Source: Saturnia japonica (taxonomy: Eukaryota > Arthropoda > Insecta > Lepidoptera > Saturniidae). From it: a stretch of 64,000 nucleotides of DNA. The stretch is from contig CM065320.1 of assembly GCA_033032175.1 (NCBI GenBank), positions 17,503,413-17,567,412 on the forward strand. Direction: 5' to 3'. This document shows positions 34,052 through 45,396 of this stretch, piece by piece (position 1 is the first letter of the stretch; the number at the start of each line of letters is the position of its first letter). The notes below the pieces were generated by a model, which saw only the letters and a list, made by a program, of their open reading frames with translations, did no database searches and was not told where the DNA came from. A program made the translations under genes and the position numbers.

Positions 34052-36167
34052 TAAATAAGATATCACTACAGTTAAAATGTTATAAATAAAATATAAAAAC
34101 ATTTAATCACTTCAGTTCGTTCTATCATTAAACATATTTGCATAAACATTGACGTTATGTACTGGTTGTAATAAGGTTTAGTCATAGAGGAAATACTTTG
34201 AAAACAAAGTATACTACGGAATAAATACTATTAATATATAAATAATTGTGCGCTCATTCGTAAAACAGTGAACAGCTGTCCAAATAACATGACCGTATAA
34301 ATAACGCTTGAGTATAATAGCGCGAATATCTACTAGATAACGGTGAGTGGACTATAAATATGGCGATTTGGCTCCAAGCCAGCGCTGAGGTGACTGCGTG
34401 CGGTGACTCGGATGTGGTAAACGCGATCTTTCATCAAGCAGTTCACCGGACTATGATGTGTGACTCGCTGATGCAGCTGTCATATTAACCCAAAACATGC
34501 AAATGATAGGTTCCCCGAGATATCAAGATGAAATAAAAACGAAATAAAAACCATTATACGTGAAAACATCCGAGGAGTTCAAACGCGAATATATCAAATC
34601 CTATTTATGTAGGTAATAAACATAGTTTTAATAATGAAAAAGAAAATAAAGCACCTGCTATTGAGGTCACTCTTACATCAACCGCGGAAGTTGACGTATA
34701 AACATTGCAACCACTATACTGGCCTTTGAAAATCCTCCTACGATATGTACAAAATGTCATATAAAACACAACACAATCAAACCAAGTTTGACTTTAATAT
34801 CTGTGGCCATAAGATCGAAATCAGAAGAACGTTTTAAAGGCGGTTGATACAATAGTGTGAGTGTAGGTATCGCCACCTTTGTGGAGATAGCCCGAGGTGT
34901 TGCAAAGTTAGACAGACGTTATTCATTGTTATGAATAAGGATGGAGGCTGCAATGTTTCAGATAGTTCACACTCCGTTGCACCAGGAGTCGGAGACGCAG
35001 GTGCAGTCACACCGCACCGCTTCGCGCGTCGGTTTTATGCGACAAGTATCATGTTTGAATGTCGACGCGCTCTGTCCTTTGTTTTACAGAAAATGAGGTT
35101 TGGTAAATTGTTACTTTCCTTGTATCTGCCATGAAAATTTATATGGAATGTATATTTTTACATAAAGTTTAATAATACAATATGTTTTTTTAAATGAGGC
35201 ATGTTTTATTTTTATTTAAAAATCTTTTGTACTAAACTTTATTAAAAAAGAAAGGATGATGAAAAAAATGTCCCTAAAAAATGTATCCCGCGTCCCAACA
35301 ACATGATAGAATTAGCAATCAATGATTTAGTGTAAAGTTATTTTAATGATTATTATTTTTTCATTTGTGTATAAATAAAAGTCAGTAAACTGGATTCATA
35401 TTATTATTATAGATGGCTAATTTCATGATGTCACACTACCGTTATATGATGCGTGCGCGCAGCTATAGCTTTACCCTTTACTGAACGCGGCCAAAGAATT
35501 ATTCAATAATATTAAAAAAATTAAATTATTGTAAGTATATTATTACTAGAAAATTAATATCAAATTAAATTACGGCCTAGAACAGAAATTACTATGATTT
35601 ATTATTCTAGTGAATGATATTAGAAAAGTGTGATAAATTCCCGAAGAGAAATCCGAAAAGTAAAGAAAACAATTTACTGTAATATCGAAAGAAAATAAAT
35701 TAAAAACGATTTTTTTTCTGTTTGTGACACATTGTAAAGAATAGAGACTGACTATATTCGCGTTTATAAGACTCCACTCGATAAATCGTTCCGCAGAAAT
35801 AATAACCGCGAACCCCGCTGAGGGTGCAGGGCTGCCACTACAAGAAAATTGTTAGATAGTTTTATTTTTACGATTATTAGTATTTGAGAAACGATTTTTC
35901 CTCTACATTCTGTCTCACAGTTAGATAACTTCCATTTGTCTATCGTTCCCTGTATATCTAAATCGTTAAAATACAGGTCCTGAAATCCTTTTTGGCTCAC
36001 AATCATCGTATCCGACTGGATCGTGACTTTCATATATCAGGTTTTAACACCTGCATAGTACGCTTGCAAGCCGCGTTCCTAAATCAGCCCATATCATATA
36101 ATCAAACTTGGTGACGGAGAACCCGACTGGGATTCTAATATTATGCACACAGTATTTTTCTTTATAC
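34052..36167. other. Intergenic DNA with a promoter-like patch
   Basis: At 34352-34360 a CTATAAATA box is followed by a GC-richer 130-bp stretch that is open from ATG 34360 to TAA 34488 (42 codons, MAIWLQASAEVTACGDSDVV at its start). The TATA box abuts the ATG, so the ATG would lie upstream of a start site set by that box. Promoter or chance cannot be told apart. A second GC-richer patch lies at about 34930-35060. No gene is established. Confidence 0.3.
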
Positions 36168-36415
36168 TACAAAAGTGGCACATAAGCATACGGCCCGCCT
36201 GATGGTAGGCGGCTACCGTAGCCTATGGACGCTTGTAATACGATAAGAATCACCAGCGCGTTGCCGACCTTGAACCGTCCTACCCCAAGGAGCTCTGGAA
36301 ACCCTACTCACAACAGGAACACTGCTATCTTCTGTAGACTGGAGGTATTCCTCCAGTCTCTAATGGAGTTTTTCTGTGTGCCATACCTCTCTTTAAGCCC
36401 TCTTCCCCTTCCCCA
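36168..36415 (+). mobile_element. Dispersed element family S3, copy 4
   Basis: CATACGGCCCGCCTGATGG at 36187 onward, GGCGGCTACCGTAGCCTATG, GTTGCCGACCTTGAACC, CTACCCCAAGGAGCTCTGG and GGAGGTATTCCTCCAGTC. One of the best-preserved copies. Confidence 0.7.
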
Positions 36416-37242
36416 TGAGCGATAAACCCGTCACAGTGATTCTCTTTTTAAGTTATCGTGTTATGGAATCAGCCAGTGTATATCCAGATGCAGAGTCTTG
36501 CAGGTCAGCATGATGGCGACGTTCGTTGTACTGTGCTTACCATGAGGCACGGTGTTGTGATACCATAAATAAAACAAAACGAATCGCGATGGTATTTTCA
36601 ATGTGTGTATGGTGGATATTGCCTTATGCCTATTAGTAAGTTCATATTGTTGATGTGAAACATCTATAGGCGATGGTAAGCCTGATTGTTGGCATGGCGA
36701 CGCATCGCCACGCTATATGATGGAATATATGTACTATTAATTATGAATATACAATTATGAGAATAATTGAATTGTCGCGATTTCAAATAAATGTTTAAAT
36801 TTTGTATTTAGTAAAAATGAATATTTATGTAATAAACAGTCATTATTTTATGGAACAAATTTGTAATGCTATATTTTTTCATTACGCCATATCTAATTCC
36901 TGTCGTAATCTGTTCTTATATGTATATAACCCCAGGCATCCCGTGACAGATTTTTTATTTTTTACATAATTCCTTTTCTCTCGTTGTTCTGTAATAAATT
37001 GAAAAGCCTTTGGGCATTACAGTTAGCGACAACCCTGCGATGACATGCTCGGCCGTTTTGTCGGCTGCCTGTGACAGACCAATGGGTTTGAGCCTATTGT
37101 TGCCTGTGAGCGATGAGCGATGCGCTATGTTCCCTATCTCCGAGGCAAGTATACACAACCTTTTATTATGGTGTTTATTTAAGTTACAATTAAGCTTAGA
37201 TAAAACTCTGAGTATTATTATATCTGTCAGATTTTTTTTCAT
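36416..37242. other. Intergenic DNA, no gene seen
   Basis: Mixed AT-rich sequence with a GC-richer piece near 37010-37140 that is open on both strands for 80-95 codons. The two overlapping frames shadow each other and neither shows a motif. Confidence 0.35.
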
Positions 37243-37558
37243 TATAGGTTTAGCGTTGTGACCACAATGTCACTTGATCCTAAGTGACTATGTGGCCCAA
37301 GATGGTAGCACGCTAAGTCTAATGGGAAGACTGGCTCTCAAATGCAGCTGCCGGAAAACACCTATTGGTGCTTGAAGACAGATTTTCAACTTGAAGGTGG
37401 GGTTATAGCTCGCCAGGTGGGTATTGGAGAAAGCCCTACCACCATGCTATGGTTATATCACTATGTTTTCTTTCAGCGAAAGCTCTGGCTCATTGCAGGG
37501 TTTCGAACTCACGTCGATCGAGGCGGCGACACACTCTACTAACTAAGCCATCATTGCT
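37243..37558 (-). mobile_element. tRNA-headed SINE, family S2, copy 2
   Basis: The minus strand reads from 37558: AATGATGGCTTAGTTAGTAG (box A region), GAGTTCGAAACCCTGCAATG (box B), then the body and the tail AACGCTAAACCTATAAT. This is the most complete copy in the window at 316 bp. Confidence 0.8.
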
Positions 37559-37816
37559 TTTTAGTATAGATAAACAAGTAACATGCATGATAGATTGTCA
37601 TATTTATTTCAATATTGTTCACTAGCAAATAGGCATCTAGTTGACCTGATGCTTCATGAAGTGATCATTTGCTTAAAGCTATTTATAACTAACCTTAAAA
37701 GAATTGCAGTCCTGAGGTCAATTAATAATAGGTTTCTACACCTGAGAGCTGAGTTGGAACGGCTCCCGTATCGGTGTGTGCTGTGAACCACACACTTCTA
37801 CTTCACACCTTCGGAA

Positions 37817-37955
37817 CATAGGGCATAAAGAATTTTTTTAAGATTCCACTGTGCTTAGGCAAGTTTGACTTGTGGAATGCCTCCACTCTACAGAAAATCG
37901 CAGCCAAATGACTTCGTGTTATGGTTCTGCGGTGATTAGGCTTTCTTCGAGTCAT
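37817..37955 (-). mobile_element. Dispersed element family S3, partial copy 5
   Basis: The reverse complement has GTAGAGTGGAGGCATTCCAC and the neighbouring TTTGGCTGCGATTTTCT block only; the rest is lost. Confidence 0.5.
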
Positions 37956-40430
37956 ACATCTTTGTAAAACAGAGTTCTGAGCATAATTATGTTTAACTGA
38001 CCGTGCAAATAAGCGTGGATTTCGAATAATTTTTGTATGTGTTTTGAAGTTGAGTTGATAATTTAGGAGTTATAATTATGAAAGTATAATACACTTTCAT
38101 TATAAATAAGAAAATATATTTATTATTGCCTTTAATGATGCATTATCTAATTCAAGACATTTCCTTGATTATCTATCGCTTTTAATTAATTATTGTTTTC
38201 TTAGAGATAAAAATATGATCGCTTGAATAAAATGAATAAGGTTATGGTTGTATTATCACTTGTAAGAAATACCTATTCATATAATAAGAATATTTCTTGT
38301 GAGAGTAGGCTAAGACAGAAATTTTTATAAAGTAAAATAATAAAACCGGAGTTTTATTATAAATGGAGATGTTCAGTTTCACGGGACTTCAATCGCCATG
38401 GCTGCACGCCGGACAGTTGGACGGCAGGACGGCATGACGGCAGAGTGGCAGTGCACTGCGGTGCGGTGGTTGTTATTAAAAATACTTCTCTTATAACAAA
38501 CGATCTACTAAAGACTACATTACTTACTTACTTATTGCTAGAATATTGTTTCTTTTATATTAAAGACTATGTGACAAAGATGGATCTAATGGAATCTAAC
38601 TATACCATAGCAAACTAATTCAAGTAAAGAAGTTTTTTTACTTAGATAATTACTAACTTTTTGTAAGTTATCAAAAAAATCATGTTGTATTCAAGCGATA
38701 GAACTACGCCCGTTATCTATGAGAAAGTTTAATGCAATTCCACCACTCACTTCATTAAATAAACAAAACAAAGTAAATCTACATTATCCGTAAGAAAGTA
38801 ACACTCCACGATATAATCAGAAAAGAATATACACACTCACATACATAGAATACTCACACACGGCTATTTGATTCTAAACTTAGCATAGCTTGCGTTATAT
38901 TAACCAAACATCTGTTGTACATTTAAATACATTATACACGTAGACACAAAACTGACTTGTATATAATTTTTTTTAAACATACTTTCACTGCGCCTCGAAA
39001 TTTAATGAACGAATCTTGATTTCCATCATATTTGATTTGTAGTTTATAGGAAACTATTTCATCAAACACGCCAAAGATCTTCGTGTATCTGACATACAAT
39101 TAAATTCTAACCACAGCTTGACTCGCCACTAACTGAAGCCAATATGGCTCCAGCTTCCAATCTGTTCTCTGACAACATATTAGTTGTTTGAGACATGTTA
39201 TCTTTTTATATCATGACTTTTGATCGATTAAACTATTAGTCTATTTATAAGTAAGCATATCTCAGTAATTTTTTCTAAACCAATGCAATTTTTTTTAACG
39301 CAATGGTATTACTATTTTCGAATAAAAGATAACGGTTTTAGATACCAGAGATCAAAATACATTAACGATTTAGACAGTTTCATAAAATGTATTTATAACT
39401 TTTGTGTCTCTTCACCATATTGAAATCTATTTGGAAAAAACATCAAACATTATTACCACTGATAAATGTCTGATCAATCTCCGAAAACGATAATATACGC
39501 GTGAAAAAAAAATGAAAAATAGCAATACGCACTCGACCCAAAAAATATCAATCAGGTAGGTATCAAAAATCTTTTCTTCCATCAATATTATTCTTAACAT
39601 CCAGTTATAAATCAAGCTCTATTGTAACGGGATAAGAATCAATTTCTCCGGCAATAGATATATAGAGAGCTATGGATTTTCCGCGCTTCCACGCGATTTT
39701 CGTCGATTGACGTGCGACAAATATACATTTGCCTTGACGTTTATTAGGAGACGTTGATTTATTGTGTTCAGATTTTTGTCTGTGAAGGAAATCGGCGTGA
39801 CACTTGAGCCGATAGATATTGCTACAATTGCTGGTAGTAGATCCGGGTAGAGGTAGTAACTATGTAAAAGCGATCAAGCGATGATAGATTCAAGCTACCC
39901 TCAGATATCTAATAAAGAGTAGATCGCTTGCATCTATAGACCAGTCACTTTTCAATTAAAACAATCTTTTTGATTTTAATTAACCACTTATTTACACATT
40001 TAGTAATAGCCCTAATAATGTTTTTAGAGAGAGAAAAATTCAAAAAGTTATGTATTATGTATTGGAATTTTTCATGATTTCAAGATCAGAGCGAATGAAT
40101 GAACTTGTATGCGTAATTCTTATTTTGGTTTGTTCGTTATGGTCTTGAAAAATTTTTCAGTAAAAATTCGGGATAGGTGGCGCTGTGGTCGAGAGTCTTT
40201 GAATATTAGAAAGGGCAAAACAACGACTACCGGGCCAGCTAGTTTCTGATAATATAAATAAGGTTATTTGTAATTGAGGCTCCGTGTTTAGGGAAAAAAA
40301 ACGCATAAACGGCACAATGTAAAACAAAAAGCCCTCATCTTTACAAATAACACGGCTCGTTTGTCCGCGAGTCACCACGCTGCCTCGTGCCGACCCGTAT
40401 TCCGTAATTTACGATTTAGTACTTTTTCAT
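37956..40430. other. Intergenic DNA, no gene seen
   Basis: AT-rich. A short GGACGGCAG-type imperfect repeat with raised GC lies at about 38390-38470. No gene recognised. Confidence 0.4.
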
Positions 40431-40697
40431 TATAACATAACATACCATCACGCCTGTATTCCCCGAAGGGTTAGGCAGAGGTGTACTAATGTACACCCAC
40501 AATTCGCCGAGTATGTTTTAGATCCCATGTAATAGGGGGTGAGCCTATTGCTATTAATCGGGCACGAAACCAAAGTCCGAGGTGCTACTGAGAATTTCAT
40601 AGGAAAAACCCAATAACACTTTGCTCGACCTGGGATTCGAACCCAGGACGTCGCTCATAGCAGTTGCCCTAACGACCACTAGGCTACGAGGTGGTCC
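40431..40697 (-). mobile_element. tRNA-headed SINE, family S1, copy 2
   Basis: The minus strand starts GGACCACCTCGTAGCCTAGT, has a well-kept box B (GGGTTCGAATCCCAGG) and continues TTATTGGGTTTTTCCTATGA and ATTACATGGGATCTAAAA. It ends in CAGGCGTGATGGTATGTTATG. Better preserved than the copy at 6268. Confidence 0.8.
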
Positions 40698-41043
40698 TTA
40701 TTTTTCATTATATCTTTTATTGTATAGAAACATCGTTACTGTAATTAATTATTTTCTTTAATAATTGAATTAGAAACAGGATAACTTGATATCACAAGGT
40801 CTTTGCTGCTAATTACCAGCCCTCCAAGCAGGAATCTACCTAACGATAGCCATTAGTGGGTAATTTTATATGGAGACTAAAATGAGCACACCTTTGATGA
40901 TAATATATTTGCTAAACCCTAACCGATTGTCTTAAAATTATCTATAAAAATAGGTTCGCATATCTGTATTAGACCTACGATTCATTGTAAAAATGTTTCA
41001 AGTAAAATATGCTCGCTGCTGGCACTTCTTTGATAAATATAAA
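40698..41043. other. Intergenic DNA, no gene seen
   Basis: AT-rich spacer between a SINE and the next Helitron-like copy. Confidence 0.4.
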
Positions 41044-41682
41044 TCTAAATATTAATACGTGAAGAGAAAACTTCGGACTCCTTTTTAAGTATATTGCGCG
41101 TACTATGTAATTTGACATGGTTAATGTTTAAAATTAAACAAAATAATACTGAAGATAATATATTAACTACTCTAACCAGTGCCACTGAACTTAGACCCCC
41201 CAAAACATTGACCAACAATATATAATATATTCGATCATACTGCAAATGATCAACGAATAATGAAAAGTAGAGATGAAATGGATATCCGGTAACTATCAGG
41301 TATCCGGCATGTCCGGCCTTGTTTTCACTATCCGGCCGGATACCGGATAATAAAATTCAAAACATTCTCATTATTTTACACAAGGCAAATCATACCACAA
41401 TAGGTTACGCACACCGTTTATTTTTATAATCGCACGTCAAAAATATGTTTGTTTTATTTATTAGTTTAGAACTCATAATTAGCAAGTGGTAAATTGTAGT
41501 GAATGAATACTGAATTTTCCGCATTTGTTGGTAAGAGGCAAAAATAGCGTTTCGCTGAAGCGTTACTGCGTTATATAACGTCATAAAGGGCCGAATATCT
41601 GGTAGCCGGTATCCGGCCAAACCACTATCCGTTTCATCTCTAATAAATAGTCTATGATAAAAAAGTCGTAAGCGACCGCTAG
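41044..41682 (+). mobile_element. Helitron-like non-autonomous element, family B copy 3 (interrupted)
   Basis: Starts TCTAAATATTAATACGTGAAG after an A and ends CTAG (41679-41682) before a T. It contains TTGAACTTAG-like and CCCCCCAAAA blocks. A 375-bp MITE is inserted at 41268-41642; sequence on both sides joins cleanly into the family B pattern (AATAGTCTATGATAAAA). Confidence 0.8.
41268..41642. mobile_element. hAT-type MITE
   Basis: Terminal inverted repeats TAGAGATGAAAYGGATA (one mismatch over about 17 bp), with CCGG-rich subterminal repeats (TATCCGG, ATACCGG) on both sides. The flanking 8-mers ATGAAAAG and ATAAATAG agree at 6 of 8 positions, fitting a decayed 8-bp duplication as made by hAT transposases. 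No coding capacity. Confidence 0.85.
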
Positions 41683-42076
41683 TTGTTATGAAAATATATT
41701 TTTCAATATAACAAGTAGAATTATTTTATACCGTCTTGAGTTGTAATATTATATAAATAATAAGATACACAACATTGCTTATGAGAAGCATTATAACAAA
41801 ATATACAGCCATTTGGGATCCCATATACCGGTTCCTTCGCTAGTTTTGGCTGGCTCCTGTGGGTATAAACATCATGGCTCGTTGAACAACACATTCACTG
41901 GAAGTTTTGTATGTTTACTGTTTACTCTTACATGCTGCTACTTTGCCTAATGTCCTACCTACTTTACTACGGTTTCTACAAAGAGATATAAATATGTATC
42001 TTTAATTTATAATAATTAAAAAAACTTGTATCGGAAAAAATGTTTTTCCATTTTTAGTCTTTTGGCTTTCTTGCTA

Positions 42077-42240
42077 TCCTAACTATGCGAAAGTGAGTTT
42101 GTGTGTTACTCAAACATGAAAAATGTCTAAAAAAGGGATTTGAATGAAACTTGACACACAAATACCATATGACACGGATTAAGACATACGGTACCTTTTA
42201 TAAAAACTCAAAACTATAAAAACAACACGGGTATAGCTAG
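42077..42240 (+). mobile_element. Short Helitron-like fragment
   Basis: Begins TCCTAACTATGCGAAAGTG after an A and ends ACACGGGTATAGCTAG before a T. The 164-bp length suggests an internally deleted copy. It is followed directly by another repeat-like block (GTATGTTTGAATGTTTGTTA at about 42265) of the kind found at TE ends in Lepidoptera. Confidence 0.6.
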
Positions 42241-44814
42241 TAATATGATATATGTAAAAGTTTGTATGTTTGAATGTTTGTTACTCAATTATGCAAAAAC
42301 GGCTGAACGGATTTGGATAAAATTTCAGACAGATAGTTTATAGCCGGAATTAACATACTTTTTATCCCGGTAAAGACGCAATTCTGAAGGTCATCCAGAA
42401 GAAGCCACTACTTGTAATATTGTACAGAAAGACATTTAAATATAAACCTCATCCAATAGTATATAACAACATCTTATTATATAATATTCTTAATGAAAAC
42501 TGTTCATAATTAATTTGTAAATAAATAATGATTTACGTCATAACTATAACTCTCGGAGATCTTTCTTCCTTTACTTTTAAACTACTACCTACGTTTAAAC
42601 CTTTTAGGACACATACAGAATAGTAATATTTCAACAATTTTAATAATAACGGTAAACGCGCGGAAACCAACGCTTTTATATTAGCGAGCATTCTCCGGAA
42701 AGTTCTAGAATTATTCCGCAATAACTCACCAGAAGGAAGCTCTGTTTGGCGCATTACTCTCAGCGTAACAACGTTAACTTCCAACTTAGTTTTCCCCCTG
42801 AAGCTGCCCGTAAAAACGTTACCCTTAGTTTTGTGTGTTTAGAGCAAATTTAAGTGTACCATCAGATTCTGAACACAAACGGTTTTGTTTTGGTTTTAGA
42901 CATAGGTAAAAGTTTCAGCTAAAAGAACTCAAAGCACGAGAGAACAAATCTGTAGCTGCTAGTAGGTTTGGTTACGGATCTGCTATGAGTTTTGTATATT
43001 TTCAATAAAACATATCAATAATTTATCGACTATGAGAGAAATTTGTATGTATAAACTTAGAGAAAACTTTAGCAATACGAGAAATACATTTTATAGTTCA
43101 GATTAAAATTAACGATCTGAGTGAAGGTGAATCACTAGTAGCTATTAACACTTTCTACAAGATTACAGTTACTATTCAAATATATAACAAAATATTCTTT
43201 ATAAAACCATGAAAATTCCAAGGAAAAAAAATTTATCCAAATCAAAGTTCAAATGTTAGTAGAGGATAGCAAAATCACGGTAACTACTTCACCGTCATGT
43301 CTTTTGTTGGTCCAACCAATCAAAATATAACCATTATATTGTATCGCCCTATTCAGCTACTACTTTTTAGCTTCGGACATGAGAAACAACGAAAAAATGT
43401 TAAGGTGTTAGTTTGCATGCGTTGTGTACAATTGACGATAAAGTGGGTTCTTTTTTTACTGCCTATAATAGACAAGTATGGATATCATTGAACAACTAAC
43501 ATCTATCGAAAGTTGCGTATGTCATCCCAGCTTGCAGGTATTGCAGGAATGCTGGTCCCGACACACCTCGTGCTCTGACGAATTTTTCTCCTATTATAAA
43601 ATGATCCTTCTCCAATTGGAAATAAGTACATATTCATCAATCAGTCCAATGTCTTAAATATCCTTTGAAAAAGCGATTGCTCATAATATTTTTTTTTTGT
43701 TCTAGCTACACAATATGAGTTACCAACACATCAAAATCCAGTATAAAGATACACAGCAGCAGCGAAAAGACACTTTGACTGGTTTTATTACATGTAATGG
43801 TCGCCATTATGTCAAGCACGAGAATCAAAACCCTATCATCTCATTATCACCATTAGTATTATTACGTATGTTGTAATGAGCAATGTGTAGACATGCAGGC
43901 AAAGCTGACTGAGGTATCTCAGAATGTTGCACAAAACCCCTCACACCCCCGTAATTGTTGATATTTTGAAACCTTCATCAATCCATTTTCCTTTCACATA
44001 TATTGAATAATTCATAAAGAATTAAAGTCACTGCCTGAATTTGTTTTTGTATAAACTCAATGAAATAAAATAAAATTTAGATTGACCGTTTTTCCACTGA
44101 GCTACCGTAGTAAGCTTTGAGTTTCTCTATAGTAAAATAAAATAAAAGGAAAACTATGAAAATGGTTTAAAAGGAATTTTCCTCACATAATATCGTCCAT
44201 TGATCGTATGTGGGACGTCGTAAACGGACACGAGGCGCTGGACTCACAAAAAGCCGCAGATGACTGCCCTGGAGAGGAGACAAGGTAACATCGGACCTGG
44301 TTTTGATATAGATTTCGTACACGTGTCATAAGCGATAGCGGAATATTTACACTAATCGTTGCTTTAGAAATACAGTGCAATAGACCACGATAAACAGAAA
44401 ATCATGTATCACATTATCTTTTCACTGAAACTCATGAAAAATTTAAACTAAAAAAATACTTTTCATGAGTCTTTGGGAGAGGCTATGAAATGCATTATGC
44501 ATTCATCCGAATATCCTGTTAAATATAGAACTGGTCTCTCTCTTGACGAATAATATAAATTTATGTTACGTAACCTGTGATACATATTCTACTAGAAGTG
44601 TAGCATGGAATGCGTTTTTTGTCACAATTTCTACTGGCCCGGCAATTGTGCGGATCACGGCAAACAAAAATATAAAGTACCTCATAGAGCTTGCTGGTCC
44701 TACTCTCACGAAAATCAAAACGAAATAGTATCTGTCACAATTATATTATAGTAATAAATATTATTTTGTGAGAATATACGAATTAAAGTTTAATAATTTG
44801 TTATTTAAAATGAA
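42241..44814. other. Intergenic DNA, no gene seen
   Basis: AT-rich apart from a repeat-like start (42241-42420). Short open frames only. Confidence 0.4.
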
Positions 44815-45396
44815 TTTTCAATGATGTTAATAGAATATATTTTAATGTATAGATGATTAAATAGTGTTGTGTTACACCTGTTGCAGTTATTTGTAGATGA
44901 TTTATGAAATCGCTACAGCTCATAGATTGCGACGTGTCCGGCCCGCCCCGCTAACACAGCCGCCGCCGGCGATACTGTACATACAAATATTTGCTGAGCT
45001 GAGTTCTTTGGGTGTTTGCAGCTCGCCTACCGCGCAATATGGCCGCCACCGCACGTCACCCATTACATTCTTTGGGAGGGAATTTCCGTAACGTCAAACT
45101 GATTATTTTCAATGATGTTAATAGAATATATTTTAATGTATAGATGATTAAATAGTGTTGTGTTACACCTGTTGCAGTTATTTGTAGATGATTTATGAAA
45201 TCGCTACAGCTCATAGATTGCGACGTGTCCGGCCCGCCCCGCTAACACAGCCGCCGCCGGCGATACTGTACATACAAATATTTGCTGAGCTGAGTTCTTT
45301 GGGTGTTTGCAGCTCGCCTACCGCGCAATATGGCCGCCACCGCACGTCACCCATTACATTCTTTGGGAGGGAATTTCCGTAACGTCAAACTGATTA
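44815..45396. repeat. 291-bp tandem duplication with a CpG-rich core
   Basis: Two adjoining copies, 44815-45105 and 45106-45396, with no difference found by eye. Each holds a GC-rich, CpG-containing core (CCGCCGCCGGCG, ATGGCCGCCACC) in AT-rich surroundings. Each also has a GGGAATTTCC site (45078-45087 and 45369-45378), the palindromic Rel/NF-kB consensus. The core resembles a promoter or 5' exon, but no attached gene was found. Confidence 0.9.

Noticed and set aside
44815..45396. CRISPR-like or satellite array
   Set aside because: Only two adjoining units with no spacers, in a eukaryotic context; a plain tandem duplication explains it.
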